This document shows, one piece after another, positions 34,177 to 43,133 of a stretch of DNA of 64,000 nt (positions within the stretch are counted from its first letter, which is position 1; every line of letters begins with the position of its first letter). The position numbers and the translations under genes were made by a program. This stretch comes from Saccharospirillum sp043196875 (GTDB lineage: Bacteria; Pseudomonadota; Gammaproteobacteria; Pseudomonadales; Natronospirillaceae): contig NZ_JBEBMX010000009.1 of the NCBI RefSeq assembly GCF_043196875.1, positions 101,704-165,703 on the forward strand. Direction: 5' to 3'. Below the pieces are notes generated by a model. The model made no database searches. It was not told the DNA's origin and saw only the letters and a program-made list of their open reading frames with translations.

Positions 34177-34473
34177 TCAGGGCCGGTCCGACGGATTGAC
34201 GGGCTGACCGCTGGCGGGATCAAAATCGACAGAACGGACCCGGCCGCCTTCCAGCAAAATTCGCAGTCGATAGACCCAATTGCTGCCACTGCCGGCGCGC
34301 TCCACCTTAACCACTCGACCGCCATAAAGGCATTCAGCCGCCTGAACGACGGCGCCTTCCGTGGTTAACGGCAAAGCGGCACCGGTGCAGGGATGGTTGG
34401 CGGCGCTGACCGGCAAGGCCAGCATGAAGGTATAGACGGCGGTGGCCAGGGTTAGCCCGAGCAACCTCAACAT
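34177..34473 (-). CDS. secreted PepSY-domain protein
   Basis: 98 aa with a signal peptide (cleavage likely after VSAAN-type end near residue 25). The mature part has the short PepSY pattern GGRVVKVERAGSGSNWVYRLRILLEGGRVRSVDFDPASG. Small PepSY proteins next to PhoP/PhoQ-type systems are common and may modulate the kinase or periplasmic proteases. It is the first gene of a PepSY-regulator-kinase operon. Two Cys residues (near positions 29 and 48) could form a disulfide. Confidence 0.83.
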   Translation of the reverse strand: MLRLLGLTLATAVYTFMLALPVSAANHPCTGAALPLTTEGAVVQAAECLYGGRVVKVERAGSGSNWVYRLRILLEGGRVRSVDFDPASGQPVNPSDRP

Positions 34474-34495
34474 GGGTGGGTGTGCCTCATGGTTA

Positions 34496-35053
34496 TTATC
34501 TGGGCGTCACCTCGACCTCCAATTGAACATAGCGGCCGGGATGACGATCCATGATGGTAGTGAATTCTCGACCATTGTACCGATAGCGAACTTCATAGCC
34601 TATCAACTCACGACGATGATGGCGGTATTCAACTTCGCATTGGCGTTCGGTGCGGTAGCGCACCACCGTTTCTTTATCGCCGCCCAGCTCGTTACCGATG
34701 GCGCCACCAATAATGCCCCCGGCGATGGCACCAAAAATCTGCGACTCAGGCGAGTGGCCGGCATTAGAACCCACGGTCGCACCCAGCGCACCACCGATAA
34801 TGGCCGCACCCGGGTTGCCGTTATTGCGGGTATAACGATCGACCTCGACATCGCGGGTACGACAGATTTCATAACGCGAGCCGCTGTCGCGGTAATAATA
34901 GGTTTCATAGATGGGTTCGGCGTACACCACCCGGCCATCGGCATAGAAATGCTGGCGGTCGCTGTAGTGGCGATCTTCGTGGTAGTAATCTGCCAGGGCG
35001 GCAGTGCTGACACTCAGTGCCAAGGTCACAGTCAACAAACGGATGGTGTTCAT
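34496..35053 (-). CDS. glycine-zipper 2TM-domain outer-membrane-type protein
   Basis: 185 aa from ATG 35053, which gives a normal signal peptide ending VSTAALAD. An N-terminal Tyr/His/Arg-rich region is followed by a glycine-zipper segment (GAAIIGGALGATVGSN, FGAIAGGIIGGAIGNELGG) of the 17-kDa surface antigen (2TM) type. A C-terminal part with ERQCEVEYRHHRRELIGYEVRYRYNG is typical of this group. It is probably a periplasmic or outer-membrane protein; function unknown. It lies 22 bases upstream of the PepSY gene on the same strand and could be part of the same transcript. Confidence 0.8.
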   Translation of the reverse strand: MNTIRLLTVTLALSVSTAALADYYHEDRHYSDRQHFYADGRVVYAEPIYETYYYRDSGSRYEICRTRDVEVDRYTRNNGNPGAAIIGGALGATVGSNAGHSPESQIFGAIAGGIIGGAIGNELGGDKETVVRYRTERQCEVEYRHHRRELIGYEVRYRYNGREFTTIMDRHPGRYVQLEVEVTPR

Positions 35054-35178
35054 GTGCGTCTCCAGCATCTCCGGATTAACCCGGTTTCTGTGTTTCTGAC
35101 GCACACCTTAGTGGCGCCGGTCTTAACCCTGGCTGAACCGTTTGAACCAGGGTTAAGACAGAGAGAGACCGGCTTGGC

Positions 35179-37557
35179 TTAGCCAAAGACGCCCTGCGCC
35201 ACCTGATCAAAGTGATCGGCGAAGGTCACCGTCAAACCCTTCTTCAAGTAATCCGGCAACTCGTCGAAATCGCCACGATTCGGCTCAGGCAGAATCAACT
35301 TGCGAATGCCCTGACGTCGCGCTGCGATGACTTTCTCGCGAATGCCACCGACCGCCAGCACTTCGCCAGTCAGGGTGATTTCGCCGGTCATCGCCAACCC
35401 CGCCGGCGGCGCCTTGTTTAACGCCAGGCTGAGCAAGGCGGTCGACAGCGTCACACCGGCACTGGGACCATCTTTGGGGGTGGCGCCTTCGGGTACGTGC
35501 ACGTGAATCAGGCTTTGCTTGAACAGCTCAGCATTACCGCCGTAGCGTTGGGCATTGGCGACCACAAAGCTGTAGGCAATTTCAGCGGATTCACGCATCA
35601 CCTCGCCCAGCTTGCCGGTCAGCTTCAGGCCACGCTGATAGTCGTGCACCCGGGTCACTTCGATCGGCAAGGTAGCGCCACCCATTGAGGTCCAGGCCAG
35701 GCCGGTCACCACACCAACACCCTTGAGTCGCTTCTCGCGCCGGAACAGCTGTGTGCCCAGTAAGTCCGGCAAGTCTTCCGGCTGAATCTGGATACTGGAC
35801 TGCGGCTCCTCAAGCAAACGCACCACCGACTTGCGGATGATCTTGGCCAGTTGTTTTTCCAGATTGCGCACCCCGGCTTCGCGCGCATAACCTTCGATCA
35901 CCTGACGCAGCGCCTTGCGGCTGATCTTCAACTGCTTTTTATCGACACCGGCGCGCTCTAACTGACGCGGCCACAGATGACGGCTGGCGATATCGAGCTT
36001 TTCTTCGGCCAGGTAACCGGACAAACGAATCACATCCATGCGGTCGAGCAGGGCCGGCGGAATGGTGTCGAGCTGGTTAGCAGTACACACAAAGAGCACC
36101 TTCGACAGGTCCAGACGCATATCCAGGTAATGATCCAGAAACTGACTGTTCTGCTCCGGGTCGAGCGTTTCCAGCAAAGCAGACGCAGGATCGCCCTGGT
36201 AGGACGCACCGATCTTATCGATTTCATCGAGCATGATGACCGGGTTCATCACCTCGACGTCTTTTAACGCCTGCACAAACTTACCCGGCATGGCACCGAT
36301 ATAGGTACGGCGATGACCTTTAATCTCCGCCTCATCGCGCATACCACCCAGACTGAAACGATAGAAGGGCCGTCCCAGGCTATCGGCCACCGCCCGGCCA
36401 ATCGAGGTTTTACCCACCCCGGGCGGGCCCACTAACAGCACAATAGAACCGGCGATTTCGCCTTTGTAAGCACCAACCGCAAGGAATTCGAGAATGCGAT
36501 CTTTAACGTCCGCCAGACCGGAATGATGCTTGTCCAATACCTTGCGCGCGCGCTGCAAGTCCAGCTTGTCTTCGCTGTACTGACCCCAGGGAATCTGCGT
36601 CGCCCAGTCGAGATAATTCCGGGTCACGCCGTATTCAGGCGAACCGGCTTCCAGAATGGACAGCTTGTGCAGCTCTTCGTCGATGCGCTTCATAGCATCA
36701 ACAGGCACGGTCTTGCCGTCCAGGCGCTCACGAAACTCATCGGCATCGCTCTGCCGGTCGTCCTTGCTGATACCCAGTTCTTTCTGGATATATTTCAGCT
36801 GCTCGCGTAAGAAGAATTCGCGCTGATGCCGCGACATTTCTTCATTAACCTGATCATTAATCTCCTGATGCAGGCGCGCCACCTCCAGCTCGCGCTTCAG
36901 CAGCGCCAGCACCTTTTCCATCCGCGCCAGCAACGGCAGCGTATCGAGCACATCCTGAAGCGCTGCGGTCTCGGCCGAGGTGATGGCGGCTGCAAAATCC
37001 GCCAAAGGTGATGGCTGGTTGGGGCTAAAGCGATTCAGGTACTGTTTCAACTCTTCCGAATAGAGCGGATTGATCGGCAGCAGTTCCTTGATCGCACTGA
37101 TCAACGCCAATGCGTAAGCGCGTACTTCGCTTTCCGGCTCCTCCGGCTCGCTCGGATAAGCCACTTCCAGCAGATAAGGCGCCTTGCGCGACAACCAGGC
37201 GCGCAGCTGCACACGGCGCAGGCCTTCGGCTAAAAAGTGAATGGCGCCATCGCGCTCACGCACTTGATGCACCCGAACTACGGTACCGGTCAGCGGCAGT
37301 TGATCGCGGCGAATCGCCTGGGCGTCAAAGTCGTCGATATGGAACAGACAGAGCAATTTGTGCGGCGTATTGCTGACCCGCTCCAGGGTTTCCCGCCAGG
37401 CGTCCGCCTGCACCATGATCGGCATGATCTGGGCGGGGAAATAAGGTCGGTTTTGTACCGGTATCAGATAAAGCTTGTCGGGGAGTTGTTCGTCACTGCG
37501 GACCAGGGCAGAACCGCGGCTGATAATTTCGGGTTGGTGTGGATCTTGATCTGTCAT
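35179..37557 (-). CDS. lon: ATP-dependent protease Lon
   Basis: 792 aa from ATG 37557. The N-terminal substrate-binding domain begins LPDKLYLIPVQNRPYFPAQ. AAA+ motifs are GPPGVGKTSIG (Walker A) and VIMLDEIDKIG (Walker B). The Ser-Lys protease dyad is S699 in KDGPSAG and K742 in IREKV, 43 apart as in E. coli Lon. It degrades misfolded and short-lived regulatory proteins, including (in E. coli) UmuD and SulA. An in-frame upstream start at 37611 adds unconserved residues. I see no clear heat-shock promoter upstream. Confidence 0.97.
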   Translation of the reverse strand: MTDQDPHQPEIISRGSALVRSDEQLPDKLYLIPVQNRPYFPAQIMPIMVQADAWRETLERVSNTPHKLLCLFHIDDFDAQAIRRDQLPLTGTVVRVHQVRERDGAIHFLAEGLRRVQLRAWLSRKAPYLLEVAYPSEPEEPESEVRAYALALISAIKELLPINPLYSEELKQYLNRFSPNQPSPLADFAAAITSAETAALQDVLDTLPLLARMEKVLALLKRELEVARLHQEINDQVNEEMSRHQREFFLREQLKYIQKELGISKDDRQSDADEFRERLDGKTVPVDAMKRIDEELHKLSILEAGSPEYGVTRNYLDWATQIPWGQYSEDKLDLQRARKVLDKHHSGLADVKDRILEFLAVGAYKGEIAGSIVLLVGPPGVGKTSIGRAVADSLGRPFYRFSLGGMRDEAEIKGHRRTYIGAMPGKFVQALKDVEVMNPVIMLDEIDKIGASYQGDPASALLETLDPEQNSQFLDHYLDMRLDLSKVLFVCTANQLDTIPPALLDRMDVIRLSGYLAEEKLDIASRHLWPRQLERAGVDKKQLKISRKALRQVIEGYAREAGVRNLEKQLAKIIRKSVVRLLEEPQSSIQIQPEDLPDLLGTQLFRREKRLKGVGVVTGLAWTSMGGATLPIEVTRVHDYQRGLKLTGKLGEVMRESAEIAYSFVVANAQRYGGNAELFKQSLIHVHVPEGATPKDGPSAGVTLSTALLSLALNKAPPAGLAMTGEITLTGEVLAVGGIREKVIAARRQGIRKLILPEPNRGDFDELPDYLKKGLTVTFADHFDQVAQGVFG

Positions 37558-38150
37558 GCATTCGAGTCCAACTGCAAAGTCGACTCGAAAGTGGGGACCG
37601 CTGAGCGGCAAATCAATCGCTGATCGTCATCGCTGTCGACGCTGCGCACCAAAGTCGGACTCAAGGTCATTTTTCGACCTGATTTCGACCCGATTTTGAT
37701 CACCAATCACCGGGTTTCAATCGCGCCTTCAACTTGACGCTGGCGACAAATTTAACAAAACCCTGAGCCCATCAGGGCTAGCGAAGAGTGTCCACAAAAT
37801 CTGTGGATATCTCTGTGAAGAAAGCTGGTTTAACAGGTCTCAACCACCGCGGTCACGGTATTGCCATAAATTGATCAAATTTTAACCTAACTATATTTTT
37901 CTTTTAATATCAATGAGTTACAGTTTTTCAGTACACTAACTATTCAATGCGGTATTGACTCATCGAGGAAAATCACTGTTCCACTAAGCAAGGTCTCAGC
38001 TTGGGGATAGATTGCCTAAACCCTTTTTTAGAAGGCTTCAAGTAACCCCTCCCGCCAAGTTTGTATCAATTTGTAATCGTTCATAAAGTTGTCACTCTAT
38101 TGCGTCAAGGCTGTCAACTTTTATGACACTGGAAATCACTTTTAAACCAT
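37558..38150. other. long AT-rich intergenic region upstream of lon
   Basis: About 590 bases with no ORF I can support. The part from 37860 to 37960 is strongly AT-rich (AATTTTAACC, TATATTTTTCTTTTAATATC). An inverted repeat TCCACAAAATCTGTGGA sits near 37790-37806 and reads on into a DnaA-box-like TGTGGATAT. The lon promoter must be here. The region is unusually long for this otherwise compact chromosome; a small RNA or regulator-rich promoter is possible but unproven. Confidence 0.6.
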
Positions 38151-38176
38151 AAAAAAGCCGGCATTAAGCCGGCTTT
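38151..38176 (-). terminator. rho-independent terminator of MvaT-like gene
   Basis: Read on the minus strand: AAAGCCGGC, loop TTAAT, GCCGGCTTT and a run of T. It is 18 bases after the stop of the MvaT-like gene. Confidence 0.93.
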
Positions 38177-38193
38177 GATCGGAACCCGGAATG

Positions 38194-38649
38194 TCAGTCG
38201 ACTTTCCAGCCCTGAACGGTCTCGATGCCGTGTTCTTCGATCCAGACATCCAGTGGTTTCGGGTTGCGACGTTTTTTCTCAACGCGCTCACCGGTATTGG
38301 GGTTTTCATAGGTACCGATGGCCAGTTTCGGGCCAGTAGCGGCTTTGGCAGCCTTCTTACGAGCGCCTTTAACGCCACCGACACGCGCAAAGTAGGCTTG
38401 CAGCTCTTCGTAGAATTCCGGCTTGTCAGCTTTCTTACCCTGAGCCTTGACCCACTCAATGATCGCCTTGGAACGTGCCGTGAAGATGTCGTACTCAGAA
38501 ATGCCGTACTCGTCGAACAACTTACGCACTTCTTCCTGGTACTGATCGAAGCCTTCCATCCGCTTGGCCTGGGCTTCTTTCTGCTTGCGCAGCTCTTCGA
38601 TCTTGGCTTCGTGTTCCTGAATTTTCTTATCCAGATCCGGGTCTAGCAT
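38194..38649 (-). CDS. MvaT/H-NS-like nucleoid-associated protein
   Basis: 151 aa. The N-terminal ~55 residues form a charged coiled coil (HEAKIEELRKQKEAQAKRMEG) for oligomerisation. After an Ala/Lys-rich linker, the C-terminus (GTYENPNTGERVEKKRRNPKPLDVW, then GIETVQGW) matches the MvaT-type domain: Y.NP.TGE, then N...L..W....G...V..W. The family coats AT-rich DNA and represses acquired genes. It has its own strong terminator and lies 15 bases downstream of lysS. It is the closer MvaT match of the two copies in this window. Confidence 0.82.
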   Translation of the reverse strand: MLDPDLDKKIQEHEAKIEELRKQKEAQAKRMEGFDQYQEEVRKLFDEYGISEYDIFTARSKAIIEWVKAQGKKADKPEFYEELQAYFARVGGVKGARKKAAKAATGPKLAIGTYENPNTGERVEKKRRNPKPLDVWIEEHGIETVQGWKVD

Positions 38650-38664
38650 TCACTGTCTCCTGGG

Positions 38665-40185
38665 TTATTCGCCCGCACTGCGGGGTTTCATATGGGGAAA
38701 AAGGATGACGTCTTTGATCGAGGGTGAATCGGTGAAGTACATCACCAGTCGATCGATACCGATGCCCTCACCTGCCGTGGGTGGCATGCCGTACTCCAGG
38801 GCGTTGATGTAGTCGTCGTCATAGAACATGGCTTCGTCGTCGCCGGCGTCCTTCGCATCAACCTGGGCGCGGAAGCGCTCAGCCTGATCGATCGGATCGT
38901 TCAACTCCGAGAAGCCGTTGGCAATTTCGCGGCCGCCGATAAAGAACTCGAAGCGGTCGGTGACTTCCGGGTTATCGTCGTTACGACGCGCCAGCGGTGA
39001 GACTTCCGCCGGATAAGCGGTGATAAACACCGGACCCTCGAGGTTTTCTTCCACCGTGGCTTCGAAAATCTCGGTCTGTAATTTACCCAGACCCCAGCCG
39101 GCCTGCGCTTCTATACCCAGGCCTTTGGCCACGGCAACTGCAGCATCACGGTTGTCGATATCGGCAGCGTTCAAGTCCGGGTTGTATTTGAGGATGGAGT
39201 CGAACATCGTCAAGCGCTCAAAAGACGCGCCCAGATCGAAGGTTTTGCCTTGATATTTCAGCTCGGTCGTTCCCAGCACTTTCTGGGCGACTTCGCGCAG
39301 CATGGCTTCGGTCAAATCCATCAGGTCGTGGTAGGTGGCGTAAGCCTGGTACCACTCGAGCATGGTGAATTCGGGGTTATGGCGCGTCGACACACCTTCG
39401 TTGCGAAAGTTGCGGTTGATCTCGAACACCTTCTCGAAACCACCGACCACCAGACGCTTCAGATACAGCTCCGGCGCGATGCGCAGATACATATCGATAT
39501 CCATGGCGTTGTGATGGGTGACGAACGGCTTGGCCGTGGCGCCGCCGGGAATCACCTGCAACATGGGGGTTTCGACTTCCATATAACCGCGCTCGGTCAG
39601 GAAACGACGAATGCCGTTGACGATGCCGGTGCGCACTTCAAACACCCGACGGGTGTCGTCGCTGATCATCAGATCGACATAACGCTGGCGATACTTCATT
39701 TCCTGGTCGGCCAGGCCGTGGAATTTATCCGGCAGCGGGCGCAGCGACTTGGTGAGGATGGTCAGGTTGTCGAGTGACTCCACCGACACATAAAGCTCGC
39801 CCTTGCCAGACTTCGCCAGTTTGCCGCGCACACCGACGATGTCGCCGATGTCGAGCAACTGCCAGTCCTGGCTTTCTTTCTGCAACGGCTTGGGCAAATA
39901 GGCCTGAATACGGCCGCTGCTGTCGCGCAGGCCGATAAAAGGACCACCGCGACGCATCACCCGGCCAGCAACGGCAACGGTGACGTCTTCTGCTTCAACG
40001 GCTTCTTTATCCAGATCGCCGTATTGCGACTGCAGCTCGCCGGCCATTTGCTCACGGCGAAAATCGTTCGGAAACGCCTGCGGGCGGCCGGCGGCCAGTT
40101 CGGCGAGTTTCTGTTTGCGCTCGGCGATCAGATGGTTGTCGTCCGTCGCGGCTTGGCTATCCGTTGGGTTTTGGTTATCGGTCAT
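38665..40185 (-). CDS. lysS: lysyl-tRNA synthetase, class II
   Basis: 506 aa, the normal length. The N-terminal OB-fold (about 70-160) contains VAGRVMRRGGPFIGLRDSSG. Class II motif 1 is in RRFLTERGYMEVETPMLQ, motif 2 in FRNEGVSTRHNPEFTMLEWY, and motif 3 in GEGIGIDRLVMYFTDSPSIKDVILFP. It charges tRNA-Lys. It follows prfB on the same strand by 52 bases, the standard prfB-lysS arrangement. ATG at 40185. Confidence 0.98.
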   Translation of the reverse strand: MTDNQNPTDSQAATDDNHLIAERKQKLAELAAGRPQAFPNDFRREQMAGELQSQYGDLDKEAVEAEDVTVAVAGRVMRRGGPFIGLRDSSGRIQAYLPKPLQKESQDWQLLDIGDIVGVRGKLAKSGKGELYVSVESLDNLTILTKSLRPLPDKFHGLADQEMKYRQRYVDLMISDDTRRVFEVRTGIVNGIRRFLTERGYMEVETPMLQVIPGGATAKPFVTHHNAMDIDMYLRIAPELYLKRLVVGGFEKVFEINRNFRNEGVSTRHNPEFTMLEWYQAYATYHDLMDLTEAMLREVAQKVLGTTELKYQGKTFDLGASFERLTMFDSILKYNPDLNAADIDNRDAAVAVAKGLGIEAQAGWGLGKLQTEIFEATVEENLEGPVFITAYPAEVSPLARRNDDNPEVTDRFEFFIGGREIANGFSELNDPIDQAERFRAQVDAKDAGDDEAMFYDDDYINALEYGMPPTAGEGIGIDRLVMYFTDSPSIKDVILFPHMKPRSAGE

Positions 40186-40237
40186 CTTCTGTCAGTCCAC
40201 TGTCGAGGTGCCCGGCGTGCGGGCACCGGGCACGGTT

Positions 40238-41333
40238 TCAGAGCCCCTTCTTCAGAGACGCTTCGATGAATTGATCCAGAGCACCGTCGAGTACGGCCTG
40301 GGTATTGTGCGTTTCCACGCCGGTGCGCAGGTCTTTGATGCGCGAATCGTCGAGCACGTAGGAACGAATCTGGCTGCCCCAGCCGATGTCCGATTTCGAG
40401 TCTTCCACCGCCTGGGCGGCTTCGTTGCGTTTCATCATCTCGAATTCGTACAGCTTAGCTTTCAGCTGTTTCATCGCCTGGTCTTTATTCTTGTGCTGCG
40501 AGCGGTCGTTCTGACACTGCACCACGATGTTGGTCGGCAAGTGAGTGATCCGCACCGCCGATTCGGTCCGGTTAACGTGCTGACCACCGGCGCCGGAGGC
40601 GCGATAAACGTCGATGCGCAAATCGGCCGGATTGATTTCCACTTCGAAGCTGTCGTCAACTTCCGGCGATACAAAGACGGAAGTGAAAGAAGTATGGCGA
40701 CGGTTGCCGGAATCGAACGGCGATTTACGCACCAGACGATGTACACCGGTTTCGGTGCGCAACCAGCCAAAGGCGTATTCACCTTCGATGCGAATGGTCG
40801 CCGATTTAATACCGGCCACTTCACCGGCCGAGGCTTCCATCAGTTCGGCTTTAAAGCCTTTTTCTTCGGCCCAGCGCAGATACATGCGCAGCAGCATTTC
40901 CGCCCAATCCTGCGCTTCGGTACCGCCAGAGCCGGCTTGAATATCCAGATAGGCGTTGGTCGGGTCCATTTCGCCGCTGAACATACGCCGGAATTCGAGT
41001 GTTTCGAGTTCCGCTTCCATGGCGTTCAAATCGGCCTGGATATCGGCCACAGTGCCGGCATCGTCTTCTTCGGCGGCCATGTCCAGTAGATCGCCAGCAT
41101 CACGAGTGCCGTCGATCAGGCGCGTCAGGGTGGTGACAATGGTGCTGAGGTTGCTGCGTTCCTGACCCAGCGCCTGGGCACGTTCTGGTTCATTCCAGAC
41201 GTCCGGCTGAGCCAGTTCACGTTCGACTTCGTCTAAGCGCTCTTGCTTGACATCGAAGTCAAAGGTACCCCCTAAGCACGTCGGTGCGCGCCTGAAGGTC
41301 TTTGATCTGTTCTTTGATCGGATTAAGTTCCAC
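40238..41333 (-). CDS. prfB: peptide chain release factor 2, with programmed +1 frameshift
   Basis: 364 aa when read through a +1 shift. Translation starts at GTG 41333 (VELNPIKEQI), runs 24 codons to CTT, meets UGA at 41261-41259, and shifts +1 to GAC to enter the long frame (DFDVKQERLDEV...). The frames are 41333-41262 and 41260-40238. The SPF anticodon-like motif (KSPFDSG), which reads UGA/UAA, and the catalytic GGQ (GAGGQHVNRTESAV) are both present. RF2 releases polypeptides at UGA and UAA. Without the shift the product would be a 24-residue peptide; the apparent long frame starting at 41380 is an artefact. Confidence 0.97.
41259..41273 (-). promoter_or_regulatory. RF2 programmed frameshift site
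   Basis: Read on the minus strand: internal Shine-Dalgarno AGGGGG, TAC, slippery CTT, stop TGA, then C. This is the canonical autoregulatory signal: low RF2 lets ribosomes pause at UGA and slip +1. Confidence 0.96.
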
Positions 41334-41413
41334 GGTCCGCTCCATTTCCAAAAGCAGGTTTTGCCGATTTCGGGCGGCATATTTTATCGAAAATTCAATG
41401 CCTTAGGTAGTGA

Positions 41414-43129
41414 TTAATCGCTCGGAACGAGGTCATTAAAAACCAATTGCACGCTTTCCCGGCCGCGATATCGATTGCACTGCAACTGATAAACACCATC
41501 CAAAAACGCTTTTTGCGTCGGCCATATAGAGGTATCGATATTAAAGGCGATGGCATCGACGACCTGGCCGTTCGGATCACTCAGTTCCAGCTTCAGATGA
41601 TGCTCACCAACAAGGCGCTGACTTTCGATGCGCCAGCGCCCGTGAAAACGTGGTTCGGGAAAGTTCTGGCCCCAGGGTCCGGCGGTTTCGAGTATCTGCG
41701 CGGTTTCCAGGTTAAGGTCGGAACTGCTCAGTTCACCATCGGTCATCAGCGTGGGGATCAGCGCTTCGGGTTCACACAGTTCGGTGACCGCTCGGTCGAA
41801 CCACTGGCGCAGTTCATCCAGCCGCGCCGCTTCGATGGTCAGCCCCGCCGCCATGGCATGGCCGCCAAACTTGCGCAGCAAACCCGGACATTGGCTGGCA
41901 ATCCAGTCGAGCCCATCGCGCAGATGAAAGCCGGCGATGGAACGCGCCGAACCTTTCAGCAAGCCGTCATCGCTGGCCGCCATGGCAATAACCGGCCGAT
42001 GCATCCGGTCTTTCACCCGCGACGCCAGTATGCCGATAACGCCTTCATGCCAGTCGGACTCAAACAGCACATGGCCATTGCGGTTGCCCAAATCGGTCAG
42101 GTTGTCGAGATAACGTTCGGCATCGACCAACATGGAGCGTTCGATGGAACGCCGCTCGCGGTTGAGCGAATCCAGTTCGGCGGCCCGCTGGCGCGCCCTA
42201 CCCGGATCGTGCTCCAGCAAGGTTTTCACGCCGACCGTCATATCGTCCAATCGACCCGCAGCATTTAACCGAGGCCCGACCACAAAACCGAAATCCTGGC
42301 TGCGGGCATGACGCCAATCGCGACCGGCGACCTCAAACAACGCCAAAATACCCGGCCGGGCGCGCCCGGCACGAATACGCGCCAAACCTTGCTGCACCAA
42401 ACGGCGATTGTTGGCATCCAGCGGCACCACGTCGGCGACCGTCGCCAGCGCCACCAGATCAAGCCAATCAGCCAGTTGTGGTTCACGATGGCCCTGGTCG
42501 AACCAGCCGGATTCTCTTAGTCGCGCCCGCCAGGCGATCAGCAAATAAAACATCACCGTGCAACCGCAGGCGGCTTTGGAGGGGAAATCACAACCCGGTT
42601 GATTGGGGTTCAGGATGGCGTCGGCAGCGGGCAGTTGTTCACCGGGCAAGTGATGGTCGGTTACCAGCACCTTAACGCCCGCCGCCTTGGCGGCAGCGAC
42701 GCCATCCAGGCTGGCGATGCCATTATCGACGGTGATGATCAGCTGTGGTGACTGTTGCAACGCCAGCGCAACGATTTCCGGCGACAGGCCGTAACCGTAT
42801 TCAAAACGATTGGGCAGCAGAAAATCGACGTTCAGACCAAAGGCGCTCAGTGCTTCGACCGCCAAGGTGGTACTGGTCGCACCATCAACGTCGTAATCGC
42901 CGACAATCAGCACCCGCCATTGGTTTTGCAGCGCCTGCTGCAACAGATCGACAGCCGCATCGATGCCCTTCAGCGATTGCCAGGGCAAGAGGTGTTTGAG
43001 CTGGGAATCAAGCTCGACCGCTGCGCTGACCCCGCGAGCGCGGTACAGCCGGTCGAGCAAAGGATGGTCGTGAACCGCCGGGCCAGCTGGCTGTGGCCGT
43101 TCACTGATGGCCGGTAACTCGGCAGTCAA
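41414..43129 (-). CDS. recJ: single-stranded-DNA exonuclease RecJ
   Basis: 571 aa. DHH-family motifs are VGDYDVDGATST, TVDNGIAS, VTDHHLPGEQLP and NPNQPG. The DHHA1 domain includes GHVLFESDWHEGVIGILASRVKDR and the GGHAMAAGL motif. A C-terminal OB-like part closes the protein. RecJ degrades single-stranded DNA 5' to 3' in recombination, mismatch and base-excision repair. It starts at 43129, four bases after the thrC stop, and is followed by prfB. Confidence 0.96.
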   Translation of the reverse strand: MTAELPAISERPQPAGPAVHDHPLLDRLYRARGVSAAVELDSQLKHLLPWQSLKGIDAAVDLLQQALQNQWRVLIVGDYDVDGATSTTLAVEALSAFGLNVDFLLPNRFEYGYGLSPEIVALALQQSPQLIITVDNGIASLDGVAAAKAAGVKVLVTDHHLPGEQLPAADAILNPNQPGCDFPSKAACGCTVMFYLLIAWRARLRESGWFDQGHREPQLADWLDLVALATVADVVPLDANNRRLVQQGLARIRAGRARPGILALFEVAGRDWRHARSQDFGFVVGPRLNAAGRLDDMTVGVKTLLEHDPGRARQRAAELDSLNRERRSIERSMLVDAERYLDNLTDLGNRNGHVLFESDWHEGVIGILASRVKDRMHRPVIAMAASDDGLLKGSARSIAGFHLRDGLDWIASQCPGLLRKFGGHAMAAGLTIEAARLDELRQWFDRAVTELCEPEALIPTLMTDGELSSSDLNLETAQILETAGPWGQNFPEPRFHGRWRIESQRLVGEHHLKLELSDPNGQVVDAIAFNIDTSIWPTQKAFLDGVYQLQCNRYRGRESVQLVFNDLVPSD

Positions 43130-43133
43130 AACA

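Noticed and set aside
37785..37815. DnaA-box-like inverted repeat considered as a replication origin
   Set aside because: Only one imperfect box, no cluster, and no dnaA, dnaN or gidA nearby.
39980..41089. 369-aa plus-strand ORF opposite lysS and prfB
   Set aside because: Antisense shadow of two certain genes; no motif.
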